Positions 8,582-17,421 of a stretch of 59,537 bases of DNA are shown piece by piece. Within the stretch, counting starts at the first letter, position 1. The number at the start of each line of letters is the position of its first letter. Origin of the DNA: Segatella albensis DSM 11370 = JCM 12258 (GTDB lineage: Bacteria; Bacteroidota; Bacteroidia; Bacteroidales; Bacteroidaceae); assembly GCF_000426565.1 (NCBI RefSeq), contig NZ_AUFP01000012.1, positions 1 through 59,537 on the forward strand. The letters run 5' to 3'. Below the pieces are notes generated by a model. That model was not told the origin of the DNA and ran no database searches. It was given only the letters and a program-made list of their open reading frames with translations. The position numbers and the translations under genes were made by a program.

Positions 8582-9721
8582 TTAATCCATCAAGCACTTG
8601 TCGAGTTCAGCCTTGATAGCAGCCTCGTCCATATTCTGACCGATGAAGACCAATTTCTGCATACGGTCACCATACTTCTCATCCCAGTCACGTTGCAGAC
8701 CAGGGTTCTTGGCCATGAAATCCTTCAGTTGGTCGGCAGGCATCGTAGCATACCATTGTCCTGCATTTTTCAGTCCCACCTGTTTACCAGCCTGTTCAAA
8801 GACATAGCATGTATCTTTCTCTTCACGGAAATAGCAGATACCCTTGCATCGGATAACCGTCTTAGGCCATTTGCGAGCGATAAACTCATCAAAGAGCGAC
8901 AGGTCGAAAGGACGACGACTGCGATACACGAAAGTACCGATACCATATTCCAGCGCCTCACCGCTTTCCTCGTTTTCCAGGTCATCGTCATCATCCTCCA
9001 TGGCAGCAATCCATCGTGCTGAGGTAGCCACTTTCTCGAAGTCAAAGAGATGCGTATTTAGGATTTTGTCAAAATCTACGTCACCATAGTCACAAGGAAT
9101 AATCTCAGCCTGAGGTTGTATCGTCTTCAAAATCTTGGTCACCTCAGCCAGTTCCTCCTTCGATACCTCAGAAGCCTTGTTGAGGAGAATTTTGTTACAG
9201 AATTCCACCTGCTGGATAACGAGGCTCTCCAAGTCATCCTCCCCGAAGTCGTTGCCCAGCAAACTATTACCGTTGGCAAACTCATCACGGATGCGCAGAG
9301 CGTCCACCACGGTAACGATAGCGTCGAGTTTAGCTACGGCCTTGCGTGCATAGTCAGGATACATCTTAGGATATACACTAATCGTCTGAGCGATAGGAGC
9401 AGGTTCACAGATACCACTTGCCTCGATGACGATATAGTCGAAATTGCCAGTCTCGGCGATGTCGCTCAATTGCTTTACGAGATCCATTTTTAAGGTACAG
9501 CAGATACAACCATTAGAGAGCGGCACCAGACTGTCGTCCTGTTGTCCGACGATACCATCCTTGGCGATAAGCGCCTCGTCGATGTTCACCTCACCAATAT
9601 CGTTGACGATGACGGCAAACTTGATACCGCGTTTATTACCGAGAATACGATTCAGAAGCGTAGTCTTACCACTTCCCAGATAACCGGTAAGCAAGAGTAC
9701 AGGAATTTCGTTGATTTTCAT
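8582..9721 (-). CDS. CobW/YjiA-family G3E GTPase (metal chaperone type)
   Basis: A 379-residue GTPase of the CobW/YjiA/ZNG1 family, members of which deliver metals, often zinc, to client proteins. The P-loop GYLGSGKTTLLNRIL, the NDIGEVNID segment and the family metal site CICCTLK are in the N-terminal GTPase domain (about 5-225). An acidic linker (MEDDDDDLENEESGEALEYG) leads to the CobW C-terminal domain (about 260-375). The gene is preceded by a sigma-54 type -24/-12 element at 9773-9788 rather than the usual TAnnTTTG box, implying control separate from the neighbours. Zinc handling is inferred from the family. Confidence 0.9.
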   Translation of the reverse strand: MKINEIPVLLLTGYLGSGKTTLLNRILGNKRGIKFAVIVNDIGEVNIDEALIAKDGIVGQQDDSLVPLSNGCICCTLKMDLVKQLSDIAETGNFDYIVIEASGICEPAPIAQTISVYPKMYPDYARKAVAKLDAIVTVVDALRIRDEFANGNSLLGNDFGEDDLESLVIQQVEFCNKILLNKASEVSKEELAEVTKILKTIQPQAEIIPCDYGDVDFDKILNTHLFDFEKVATSARWIAAMEDDDDDLENEESGEALEYGIGTFVYRSRRPFDLSLFDEFIARKWPKTVIRCKGICYFREEKDTCYVFEQAGKQVGLKNAGQWYATMPADQLKDFMAKNPGLQRDWDEKYGDRMQKLVFIGQNMDEAAIKAELDKCLMD

Positions 9722-9772
9722 ATCTATGTTTATATTTTATTATTAGTTTCTATTGTCACCAGGGGGTAGAGT

Positions 9773-9788
9773 GGCAAACTTCGTGCCA
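9773..9788 (-). promoter_or_regulatory. Sigma-54 type promoter before the CobW-like gene
   Basis: On the minus strand the sequence TGGCACGAAGTTTGCC shows the -24 GG and -12 GC dinucleotides at the 10-base spacing required by RpoN, and matches the TGGCACG part of the consensus. The predicted start is about 40 bases above the ATG. No TAnnTTTG box is visible here. Confidence 0.6.
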
Positions 9789-9796
9789 AAAAGAAA

Positions 9797-9824
9797 AGGC
9801 CGTGGAAGTTTTTTTCTACGGCCT
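9797..9824 (-). terminator. Terminator of the Hsp20 gene
   Basis: Arms 9797-9806 and 9815-9824 pair over 10 positions and are followed on the minus strand by TTTTCTTTTTGG. It lies just upstream of the sigma-54 element of the CobW-like gene and so separates the two units. Confidence 0.8.
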
Positions 9825-9851
9825 GTACGAAGAGAAAACAAAGTTGCAAAA

Positions 9852-10289
9852 CTACTCTATATTGATTTTCTTTAAAGTCTTATTTATCTCCTGTGGAGCC
9901 AACTTCGGCATATTGATTTCAAGAATACCATCGTTGACCTTAGCAGAAATCTTATCCTTATCCACATCGTCCGGTAAGACGTATGTCTGTTCATAGTTAG
10001 AGTAAGAGAATTCACGACGCAGATAATGTTCTTTCTTGTTCTCCTGTTTATGTTCCATCTTGTTCTCGATGGCCACATTCAGATTACCATCCTGATCCAC
10101 ATTCATGCGTACGAACTCCTTTTTGAGTCCTGGAGCGGCAATGTCCATCACATAAGCCTTATCATTCTCCTTGACGTTGACAGCAGGTGCTGTGGCGTTT
10201 ACACGTGGCATCAGGTCTGTGTCAAAAAAGCTATCATCAAACCAATTGTTCAACCAATTCTGTTCATTGTTTCTACGAGCTAACAACAT
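9852..10289 (-). CDS. Small heat shock protein (Hsp20/alpha-crystallin)
   Basis: An ATP-independent chaperone that holds unfolding proteins. The ATG at 10289 is the likely start (145 residues): it has a strong AGGAGG 8 bases upstream, unusual here, whereas the frame's earlier start is a TTG. The alpha-crystallin domain spans about 35-130, with VNVKENDKAYVMDIAAPGLKKE and the conserved ILEINMPKL near the end. A sigma-54 type element at 10409-10424 lies upstream, giving a leader of about 105 nt. Confidence 0.93.
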   Translation of the reverse strand: MLLARRNNEQNWLNNWFDDSFFDTDLMPRVNATAPAVNVKENDKAYVMDIAAPGLKKEFVRMNVDQDGNLNVAIENKMEHKQENKKEHYLRREFSYSNYEQTYVLPDDVDKDKISAKVNDGILEINMPKLAPQEINKTLKKINIE

Positions 10290-10295
10290 AATCAA

Positions 10296-10624
10296 TACCT
10301 CCTAATTTTATTTTTAATCCATATTAAATTTTGTTGCGGCCTCGGTTTGAGTTGTTGGATACTTGTTGAATCCTTCAGCTTATTGCTTCAGCTTTCACTA
10401 ACCTGAAATGCAACTTTTGTGCCATGGTCTAAGGTCTGCCATATTTTGCCATGATGTCAATTTTCTGCTGACAATTCGTCAGTTGTTCGGGATTCTTTCG
10501 GGATTCCTTCGGGATAGGGTGGTGAATGGTGTTTTGTTTATGTAAGAATCCTATAACAATATTTCGAAATAAGTTTGGTACAATGAATTAAAATCGCTAC
10601 TTTTGCTTTTTAGAGTAATAAAAA
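10296..10624. other. Intergenic region between Hsp20 and patatin genes
   Basis: It holds the Hsp20 leader and sigma-54 element, a short repeat with TTCGGGATTC and TTCGGGATA at about 10488-10515, and the patatin promoter TACTTTTG at 10598-10605. I see no gene. Confidence 0.6.
10409..10424 (-). promoter_or_regulatory. Sigma-54 type promoter before the Hsp20 gene
   Basis: On the minus strand TGGCACAAAAGTTGCA matches the RpoN consensus (TGGCAC-N5-TTGCA), with GG and GC 10 bases apart. No TAnnTTTG box is present between it and the gene. The match is close enough that chance is unlikely, but upstream activator sites were not identified. Confidence 0.65.
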
Positions 10625-12685
10625 ATGGTAATGAAGATAATCCGTCACATCGTCATCTTGATAGCAATATGGGCCTTGGGAGCAAATTCCCTCATGGCAC
10701 AAGAACAGATAGAAAAGCCTCGCAAGAAAGTAGCGTTGGTACTTTCGGGAGGCGGAGCTAAAGGTATGGCCCATATCGGCGTCATCAAGGTGTTGGAACG
10801 GGCAGGAATCCCTATCGACATCGTTACGGGCACCTCGATGGGAAGTATCATCGGTGGACTCTATAGTATCGGATGGAACGGTACGGAGTTGGACTCTCTC
10901 GTGCGTAAACAGGATTGGGGATTCCTGCTTTCCGATAGAGAAGATTATTATTCTCAATCTGTCATCAACCGCGAACGCCAGAATACCTATTTCTTTACCA
11001 AACGACTCACGATGGGCGGTAAGAAACAGGTGAGCGAGGCGGGGGGCATCATCACAGGAAGAAACCTGAGCAAACTCTTTCAGCATCTCACTAAAGGATA
11101 TGGCGACTCCATCGACTTCAATCATTTGCCACGGCCTTTTGCTTGTGTGACAACAAATATCATCGACAACACAGAATATGACTTCCATAGTGGGCAACTC
11201 GCTTTGGCCATGCGTGCCAGTATGGCTATCCCGGCAGTATTTTCGCCTGTAAGACTCGACGACAAACTGTTGGCGGACGGGGGATTGCGCAACAACTATC
11301 CTGCTGATGTTGCTCGTGAAATGGGGGCTGACTATGTGATCGGAGTTCTCGTGCAGAGTAAAGAACGGGGTATCAACGAATTGAAGACAAGTGCCCAAAT
11401 TCTGGGACAGATCATCGATCAGAACTGTAAGAACAAGTATGACGCCAACCTTGCCATTACCGATATTCCTATCGCCGTCAACGTGTCGGGATATAGCGCA
11501 GCCAGTTTCTCCAAGAATGCTGTGGACAGTCTGATCCGTCGAGGTGAGGAGGCTGGCATGGCCAACTGGGATAAGATCATGGCCCTAAAGCGACAACTCG
11601 GACTTGCCGATGATTATCAACCTAAGAAACTCCATCCTAATGCCGAAGCTCTGTCGCCAGTCAACTTCCGTGAGGATGAGCGTGATGTGCGCCCACAGAA
11701 AGACCAAGCGTTGGGTAGCGTGGGCTTCCGCTTTGATACCGAAGAGATGGTAGCCCTGCAACTGGATGGTCTCTATCAGATGGCTAAACAGCCGTTGGAT
11801 GCTGAGGTGACCTTGCGACTAGGCAAGCGCATCATGGCGAGAGGACAAGGGATATGGGCGATGAAGAACCATGCCAAGATGGCATTGGGTTATACTTATA
11901 GATATAATGATTTTGATGTATATAAAAGAGGTGAGGAGGACTATACATTAAGGTATCATCATCATCAGACGGCTTTCAGTTTTCTGGGTGTGGGTATCCG
12001 TAATATGGTACTCGACCTGACGGCACGATGGGACTACTATCGTTATGCTCAGATGCTCAAACTGGGACCTGTAGGGCGTGACGACTTGTCGTTCAGCGAT
12101 GATCATTTCATCAGTTATCATGCCAATTTGCACTATAATTCCGAGAATATAGGCACTTTCGCAACAAAGGGTGCTAGGTTTCAGGCAGAATATGCTTACT
12201 ATACCGACAACTTCGGTGACTATAAGGGTCGTTCGGGCATCAGCATCCTTAGTGCGATGTGGAGAATCTCACTGCCGATGAACCATCGATTCACCCTTCA
12301 ACCGATGTTCTATGGACGAATGCTTACCGGTAAGGAGGTACCTATCATCTTGGGCAATACGATTGGTGGTCAATGGTATGGCAACTTCATCGAACAACAG
12401 ATGCCTTTTGCCGGTATGGGACATATTCAATGGGTGGCCAAAGACTTCCTTGCCTTTCAACTTAAGGCACAAGAGCAACTTACCACCAACAATTTCGTGC
12501 TGTTCAAGTTGGCGATGGCGCAGAATGCTGATCGATTGCGCGAGCTTATGAAGCATCACACCTTATGGGGAGCACAACTGGAATATTATTATCGTACACT
12601 TTTCGGTCCCGTTGGTGCGACATTCGGATACTCTAATGTGGCAAAAGGTTTCAATTTGTACATAAATATCGGATTTAACTTTTAA
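10625..12685 (+). CDS. Patatin-like phospholipase with outer-membrane barrel (RssA/PlpD type)
   Basis: A 686-residue protein with a signal peptide (ends about residue 26, SLMAQ), an N-terminal patatin domain (about 35-225) and a C-terminal surface-antigen type region (about 360-686) predicted to form an outer-membrane barrel. The patatin catalytic features are complete: oxyanion hole GGGAKGMAH, nucleophile elbow GTSMG and the Asp in DGGLRNNYP. The layout matches the type Vd-like patatin autotransporters and the Bacteroidota homologues of RssA, which hydrolyse lipid acyl esters at or beyond the outer membrane. It has its own promoter and ends about 180 bases before the next gene. Confidence 0.9.
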   Translation: MVMKIIRHIVILIAIWALGANSLMAQEQIEKPRKKVALVLSGGGAKGMAHIGVIKVLERAGIPIDIVTGTSMGSIIGGLYSIGWNGTELDSLVRKQDWGFLLSDREDYYSQSVINRERQNTYFFTKRLTMGGKKQVSEAGGIITGRNLSKLFQHLTKGYGDSIDFNHLPRPFACVTTNIIDNTEYDFHSGQLALAMRASMAIPAVFSPVRLDDKLLADGGLRNNYPADVAREMGADYVIGVLVQSKERGINELKTSAQILGQIIDQNCKNKYDANLAITDIPIAVNVSGYSAASFSKNAVDSLIRRGEEAGMANWDKIMALKRQLGLADDYQPKKLHPNAEALSPVNFREDERDVRPQKDQALGSVGFRFDTEEMVALQLDGLYQMAKQPLDAEVTLRLGKRIMARGQGIWAMKNHAKMALGYTYRYNDFDVYKRGEEDYTLRYHHHQTAFSFLGVGIRNMVLDLTARWDYYRYAQMLKLGPVGRDDLSFSDDHFISYHANLHYNSENIGTFATKGARFQAEYAYYTDNFGDYKGRSGISILSAMWRISLPMNHRFTLQPMFYGRMLTGKEVPIILGNTIGGQWYGNFIEQQMPFAGMGHIQWVAKDFLAFQLKAQEQLTTNNFVLFKLAMAQNADRLRELMKHHTLWGAQLEYYYRTLFGPVGATFGYSNVAKGFNLYINIGFNF

Positions 12686-12719
12686 AATATCCCCTTAATT
12701 TCATCGTTTCTATACTTTT

Positions 12720-12810
12720 TACCTAAATATTGTGAACATCTACCACATTTCCGGTATATAAAATCACAACTTTTAGGTATTGTGACTTTTTGTGAATCTC
12801 CATACCTTTG
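12720..12810 (+). promoter_or_regulatory. Promoter and inverted-repeat operator of the TonB/M16 operon
   Basis: TACCTTTG at 12803-12810 is the -7 box. Upstream, 12720-12735 (TACCTAAATATTGTGA) and 12764-12779 form an inverted repeat with 14 of 16 positions matching across a 28-base spacer, and a further ATTGTGA follows at 12780-12786. The pattern suggests a dimeric regulator bound at two half-sites. The regulator is unknown. Confidence 0.55.
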
Positions 12811-12865
12811 CACCTGCAATAGAATCGGTATTGAATACCGGAAGATAAAACAAAGGATTGAGAGA

Positions 12866-15463
12866 ATGAACAGAATCGGAGATGTCGTACTCATTTCTCT
12901 TCTTACTGTGATACCTGGTAAAGGTTGGGCTCAGAACATCACAAAGAGAAATCAGTTAGACAGTATAGCGAAACCACGTCATATTGTGCGAAAGGATTCC
13001 GTCAGTAGGATGGAACGTGACGTGCATGCCTTAGGCGAAGTGGTGGTGACAGCCCAAGAGGCACGAGGATTGTCGAGTAGTTCGGTGGTGGGAAAGCATG
13101 CCATGGAACATCTGCAACCTTCTTCTTTCAGCGACTTACTGGAGTTGTTGCCTGGTGGTCGTTCCGTTGACCCTACGATGACGCAAGTTAATACCATTCG
13201 TTTGCGCGAGGCCGGTAGTTCTACCAACAGCAATTATGCTACCTCTTCGTTAGGTACAAGTTTTGTGGTTGATGGCGCTCCAATCAGCACGAATGCCAAT
13301 ATGCAATTTATCTCGGGTGGTGACACGAAGGATGCCAACAGAACGACGATGAATGCCGGTGTGGATATGCGAAGTATCTCTACGGACGATATCGAGCGCG
13401 TGGAAATCATCAGAGGTATCCCTTCGGTGGAATATGGTGACCTGACAAGTGGTCTTGTGAAGATAGAACGTAAAAGGGGAGGACGTGACTTGTCGGCTCG
13501 ACTCAAGGCGGACATGGATAGTAAACTCTTCTATTTGGCCAAGGGGTGGCAATGGGACAACGGGACGACGTTGAACCTGAGTGCAGACTATCTGGCAGCT
13601 AATGGTGACCCGCGCAATACTTTGGAAAACTTCAAACGTGTGAATGCCAGTATACGTTATGGACGGAAATGGAAATATATCTCTTATATATTAGACTTAA
13701 CGAGTAATCTGGATTTCGGTAGTATTCTGGATAACGACCGGCAAGACCCCGACCTCAACAAAAACAAGATTGATACTTATAAGAACGACTCCCGCCGGTG
13801 GGCTTGGAGTACGGTTCTCAACCTCCGTTCCATAAAACCTTCGTGGCTGAAGTCGCTCTCGATGACTTTCTCTACAAGTTATGAGGATGATCATTCCGAG
13901 CATACTCGTTTTGTGGAGACTTCCGCAAACACCATTGCGGCAACGACTCTCGTCACGGGTGAAAGTTATGCCCATATTCTCCCTTATTCGTATACCGCTA
14001 CGGCAGGAAGCGAGGGACGCCCGATGAATGTATTCCTCAAGGTGAACGGTAAATTTCAGGTACCTAGTGACAAGTTGGTAAATACACTTCTCATCGGAGC
14101 AGACTGGAATATCGACAAGAACTTCGGGCGTGGACAGATTTTTGATATGTTGTTGCCTCTGTATCCTGGTGTCTCGGCCCGTCCTCGTGACCTCTCTACG
14201 ATACCTGCCAACCATACCATCTCTTTTTATGCCGAAGAGAATGTAAAGTTGCCTGTGGGTGATCATCTCATTGAGGTGAATGCGGGTGTACGTTCCAACC
14301 AGTTGTTCAATATCGGTAGTCGGTATGCCATCGAGGGCCGTATGTTCCTCGACCCACGTGTAAACATCGGATGGACGATGCCAAGTTTTCGTTTCTTCGG
14401 TATGCCTTCGTTCATCAAGATATATGGTGGTGTGGGCGAGCATACTAAGTTTCCTACACTCGCTCAGCTGTTCCCTGATCCTAAATATATTGATTTGGCC
14501 GAACTCAACTATTATAATACGTATCATCCAGAGTATAGTTGTGTGTATCTGCAAACTTATGTTGTCGATGAAACCAACGAAGAGTTGAAACCTGCGCGCA
14601 ATATGAAGTGGGAGGTGAATGCCGACTGGAACTTCGGGGGCAACCGTCTTACCGTTACTTATTTTCATGAGCGTATGGCATCCGGATTCCGTGAACAACG
14701 TATCTATGCACCTTATGCCTATCGTAAGTTTGATGCCGGTATGATTGATGGCCGTCAGCTCACGGCGATTCCTAATGTGTCGGTATTGCCTTATACGAAT
14801 CTCTTGGAACTTAACTCCAACACCCAATATACCAATGGTAGTGAGACGCTGAAAAGAGGTATCGAATATACTTTTGCCAGTAGGCGAATTCCACAACTGA
14901 TGACCCGACTTACCATCACAGGAGCTTGGTTCCGTACGATCTATCGTAACTCGATGGTGGAAATGGAACGTCCAAGTGTAGTCCTCGACAATCGACAGAT
15001 ACAGTATGTGGGTATCTATAAGGATAATGATGGCGTGACCAATGAGATGGCCAACACAAATTTTACCTTTGATACGGATATTCCACGCCTGCAACTAGGT
15101 TTCTCGATATCGGCACAATGTCAATGGTATACGTCGAGTCAACGGAGTCGTCTGAGTAATGCACCTGTGGCTTATATGAATCCTGAGGGAAACACGATAG
15201 ACTGGAAAGAGGGCGATGAGAGCGATACATTCTTGCATTATCTAGTAAGAAATTACACCGAGAATGACTTTGTGAAGAATGTGGTCCCTTTTGCCATGAA
15301 CCTTAACTTCAAGGTGACGAAGAAACTCTTCAACGAGAAACTGAATGTCGCTATGTTCTGTAACCGCATCTGGGACTATTCTCCTGATTATCAGAATGGT
15401 AATATGACGATCAGAAGACACGTGAATCCGTATTTCGGACTGGAAATGAATATGAAATTATGA
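12866..15463 (+). CDS. TonB-dependent receptor of the M16-associated operon
   Basis: An 865-residue outer-membrane receptor. I use the ATG at 12866, which begins a signal peptide (MNRIGDVVLISLLTVIPGKGWAQ); the longer frame overlaps the promoter. It lacks the carboxypeptidase D-like domain of SusC proteins. The plug domain (about 60-205) begins with HALGEVVVTAQEARG and contains TSFVVDGAPIS and VEIIRGIPSVEYGDLTSGLV. The remaining part is a 22-strand type barrel ending in a C-terminal aromatic/charged strand. It is the first gene of a five-gene unit with two lipoproteins, a second barrel and an M16 peptidase and has no SusD, so a protein, peptide or cofactor substrate is more likely than a glycan. 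Confidence 0.9.
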   Translation: MNRIGDVVLISLLTVIPGKGWAQNITKRNQLDSIAKPRHIVRKDSVSRMERDVHALGEVVVTAQEARGLSSSSVVGKHAMEHLQPSSFSDLLELLPGGRSVDPTMTQVNTIRLREAGSSTNSNYATSSLGTSFVVDGAPISTNANMQFISGGDTKDANRTTMNAGVDMRSISTDDIERVEIIRGIPSVEYGDLTSGLVKIERKRGGRDLSARLKADMDSKLFYLAKGWQWDNGTTLNLSADYLAANGDPRNTLENFKRVNASIRYGRKWKYISYILDLTSNLDFGSILDNDRQDPDLNKNKIDTYKNDSRRWAWSTVLNLRSIKPSWLKSLSMTFSTSYEDDHSEHTRFVETSANTIAATTLVTGESYAHILPYSYTATAGSEGRPMNVFLKVNGKFQVPSDKLVNTLLIGADWNIDKNFGRGQIFDMLLPLYPGVSARPRDLSTIPANHTISFYAEENVKLPVGDHLIEVNAGVRSNQLFNIGSRYAIEGRMFLDPRVNIGWTMPSFRFFGMPSFIKIYGGVGEHTKFPTLAQLFPDPKYIDLAELNYYNTYHPEYSCVYLQTYVVDETNEELKPARNMKWEVNADWNFGGNRLTVTYFHERMASGFREQRIYAPYAYRKFDAGMIDGRQLTAIPNVSVLPYTNLLELNSNTQYTNGSETLKRGIEYTFASRRIPQLMTRLTITGAWFRTIYRNSMVEMERPSVVLDNRQIQYVGIYKDNDGVTNEMANTNFTFDTDIPRLQLGFSISAQCQWYTSSQRSRLSNAPVAYMNPEGNTIDWKEGDESDTFLHYLVRNYTENDFVKNVVPFAMNLNFKVTKKLFNEKLNVAMFCNRIWDYSPDYQNGNMTIRRHVNPYFGLEMNMKL

Positions 15464-15852
15464 AAATGAAAAGTTTCTTATATATAATAGTCGTTGGCGT
15501 GATGATGATGGGGCTTACTGCTTGTCATGCTGATGAAGATCAACTCTTTACTACGGCTGCCATCACCCTTACAGGGAGCGATACGATCTATGTCGATAGG
15601 ATACAAGGAACCATAACGCTTACCAACCTGAATACCAAGGAGCGGGTCACCACGGCCGACTTTGACGGTTGTACGGCAACGGTAAACTTGTTGCGTGGAG
15701 TGTATCAGGTAAGTGTAGATGGGCAGGTGAAGTATCGTGACGGTCGGGGCATCACGCACATCGACAACTTCCGTGCCTCGCAAGATCAAGTATCGATCGT
15801 CGGCAGTTCGATGACAATAGTAGAACTTCCTATGATCTTGATGAATCCGTAA
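15460..15852 (+). CDS. Small lipoprotein related to the DUF4876 N-terminal domain
   Basis: A 130-residue lipoprotein (lipobox LTAC, acylated Cys at about 22) translationally coupled to the receptor by a 4-base ATGA overlap. The mature part is one beta-sandwich-like domain. Its TLTNLNTKERVTTADF and GVYQVSVDGQVKY segments line up with TLTNVQTGATYSLDKF and GSYNVALDGKLVY in the DUF4876 lipoprotein two genes downstream, so it looks like a stand-alone copy of that protein's first domain. The likely location is the periplasmic or outer face of the outer membrane. No function is known; a role in presenting substrate to the receptor is inferred from coupling. Confidence 0.75.
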   Translation: MKMKSFLYIIVVGVMMMGLTACHADEDQLFTTAAITLTGSDTIYVDRIQGTITLTNLNTKERVTTADFDGCTATVNLLRGVYQVSVDGQVKYRDGRGITHIDNFRASQDQVSIVGSSMTIVELPMILMNP

Positions 15853-15865
15853 TCTTAGTTTTCTC

Positions 15866-17377
15866 ATGATAAAAATGAACAGAAAATTACTCGTACTCAA
15901 TATATTTTTGACGGTGTCCTGTCTTGGATATGCCGCCCCTAAAGATTCTGCCTATATCGAGCGACAGAATATGCTGAAGACGGGTCTAGGACAATACGAT
16001 GTCAATCCGGCCTTCTACGGACGAAAGTATCTGTTTTCCCAGAACGAACTTCAACTGGGTTTTCTTCATGATCGACAGAAGTTGGCTTATGTAGAACAAA
16101 AGGGTGATGGATGCTTTGCAACTCGCATCAGAACAGAGAGTTATATCCGCCTATCGAAACGCTCTACAGTATGGGGAATGGCCTCTTATCGTACTCGGAA
16201 TACCAAACATATCCGATGGAACAATACCGCCGACTATGATTTGTTGGCTCCTGATGTTACGGCGGATAGTGTAGGGGGTGATACCAAGAATGAACAGTAT
16301 TATTTCAGAGGTGGATATGCCGGTTCGTATGGTCGATGGACGATAGGTGCCGAGGCTGAGTTTAGGGCAGAACAAGAATACAGGCAACGCGACCCACGAA
16401 TGAGGGGTGTGGTGAGCGACCTGAATATCCGTTTGGGTGCTACGCGTGAATGGCTATCTTACCGATGGGGGGTGGCTCTGTCCGGAAATGTGTATCGCCA
16501 GCGCAACGATGTTAAATTCTATAATTTCGATGGTGGATATTCTCAATATCTGATGACGGGATTGGGCGAAAACTATCATCGCTTTGCCGATAACAAACCT
16601 GATGTGCAATATCGTGGTGGTGGCGTTGGTATATCGTTGCAGATGATGCCTGCCACTTCCCAAGGATGGTTGGCGAGTGTGTCGACAAGTGAGCATCGCT
16701 ATGAGCGCATCCTCGTGTCATACAACTCTCTTCCGCTTACCACACTCTATCATCAGCAGATAGACTTGATGGTAGGATGGAAGCGTGAGGGGGATAGCGA
16801 CTTTGCCATATGGGGGGAATATCGATGGAATAAACGTTCGAGTGATGAGAGTATCGTTGGCGCAAGTTCCGTGAATGTATATCCCGTAGAGGGTACGCTC
16901 ACGATGTATAAGTACGATATCACCGATGCTTCCATTCATGCTCTTTATGGTCGTAACGGTCGCCATCCGTGGCATCTGGGTATTGATGCGGGCTATCAGA
17001 ATCGACATTCTTCTTATGCTTATCCCGAGCGCAAGATGAATGTTGCCCGTGGATACGCTCTCGTTAAAGCACAACGAATGACATCTCTCGATGACCGATG
17101 GAAATTGCTTACCACGATATATACCGGTTACACCAAGAAGTTGAGTAGTCATATCGTGATGCCTTATGCCATCATGGAAAAGAGTATTTCCGAGATGATT
17201 GCATCCAACTATAGATTTGCTTGTACCGATGATTTCCAAGGGGGTGTGTCGGTCCGTGCGGATTATCAGATGAGGGGGGGCAACACGATCTACTTCCAAC
17301 TCGCGGGGGATGTCATCGTGAGTCGTCCGGAGAACAACGAGCAACAGGTGGTATGTACCTTGGGAATTACCTTCTAA
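15866..17377 (+). CDS. Outer-membrane beta-barrel protein (DUF6850-like)
   Basis: A 503-residue protein with a signal peptide (about 1-23, ending LGYAA), then alternating aromatic/polar segments throughout, ending in a C-terminal strand (VVCTLGITF) typical of outer-membrane barrels. It has no plug domain, so it is not a TonB receptor. I associate it with the DUF6850 group of Bacteroidota barrels, found with DUF4876 proteins and TonB receptors; that name is from memory and moderately sure. The gene lies 13 bases after the small lipoprotein in the same operon, suggesting it works with the receptor, perhaps as surface assembly partner. Confidence 0.75.
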   Translation: MIKMNRKLLVLNIFLTVSCLGYAAPKDSAYIERQNMLKTGLGQYDVNPAFYGRKYLFSQNELQLGFLHDRQKLAYVEQKGDGCFATRIRTESYIRLSKRSTVWGMASYRTRNTKHIRWNNTADYDLLAPDVTADSVGGDTKNEQYYFRGGYAGSYGRWTIGAEAEFRAEQEYRQRDPRMRGVVSDLNIRLGATREWLSYRWGVALSGNVYRQRNDVKFYNFDGGYSQYLMTGLGENYHRFADNKPDVQYRGGGVGISLQMMPATSQGWLASVSTSEHRYERILVSYNSLPLTTLYHQQIDLMVGWKREGDSDFAIWGEYRWNKRSSDESIVGASSVNVYPVEGTLTMYKYDITDASIHALYGRNGRHPWHLGIDAGYQNRHSSYAYPERKMNVARGYALVKAQRMTSLDDRWKLLTTIYTGYTKKLSSHIVMPYAIMEKSISEMIASNYRFACTDDFQGGVSVRADYQMRGGNTIYFQLAGDVIVSRPENNEQQVVCTLGITF

Positions 17378-17421
17378 AGAGAATTGAACAGAAAACGATA
17401 ACATATAAAATATAAACGAAA

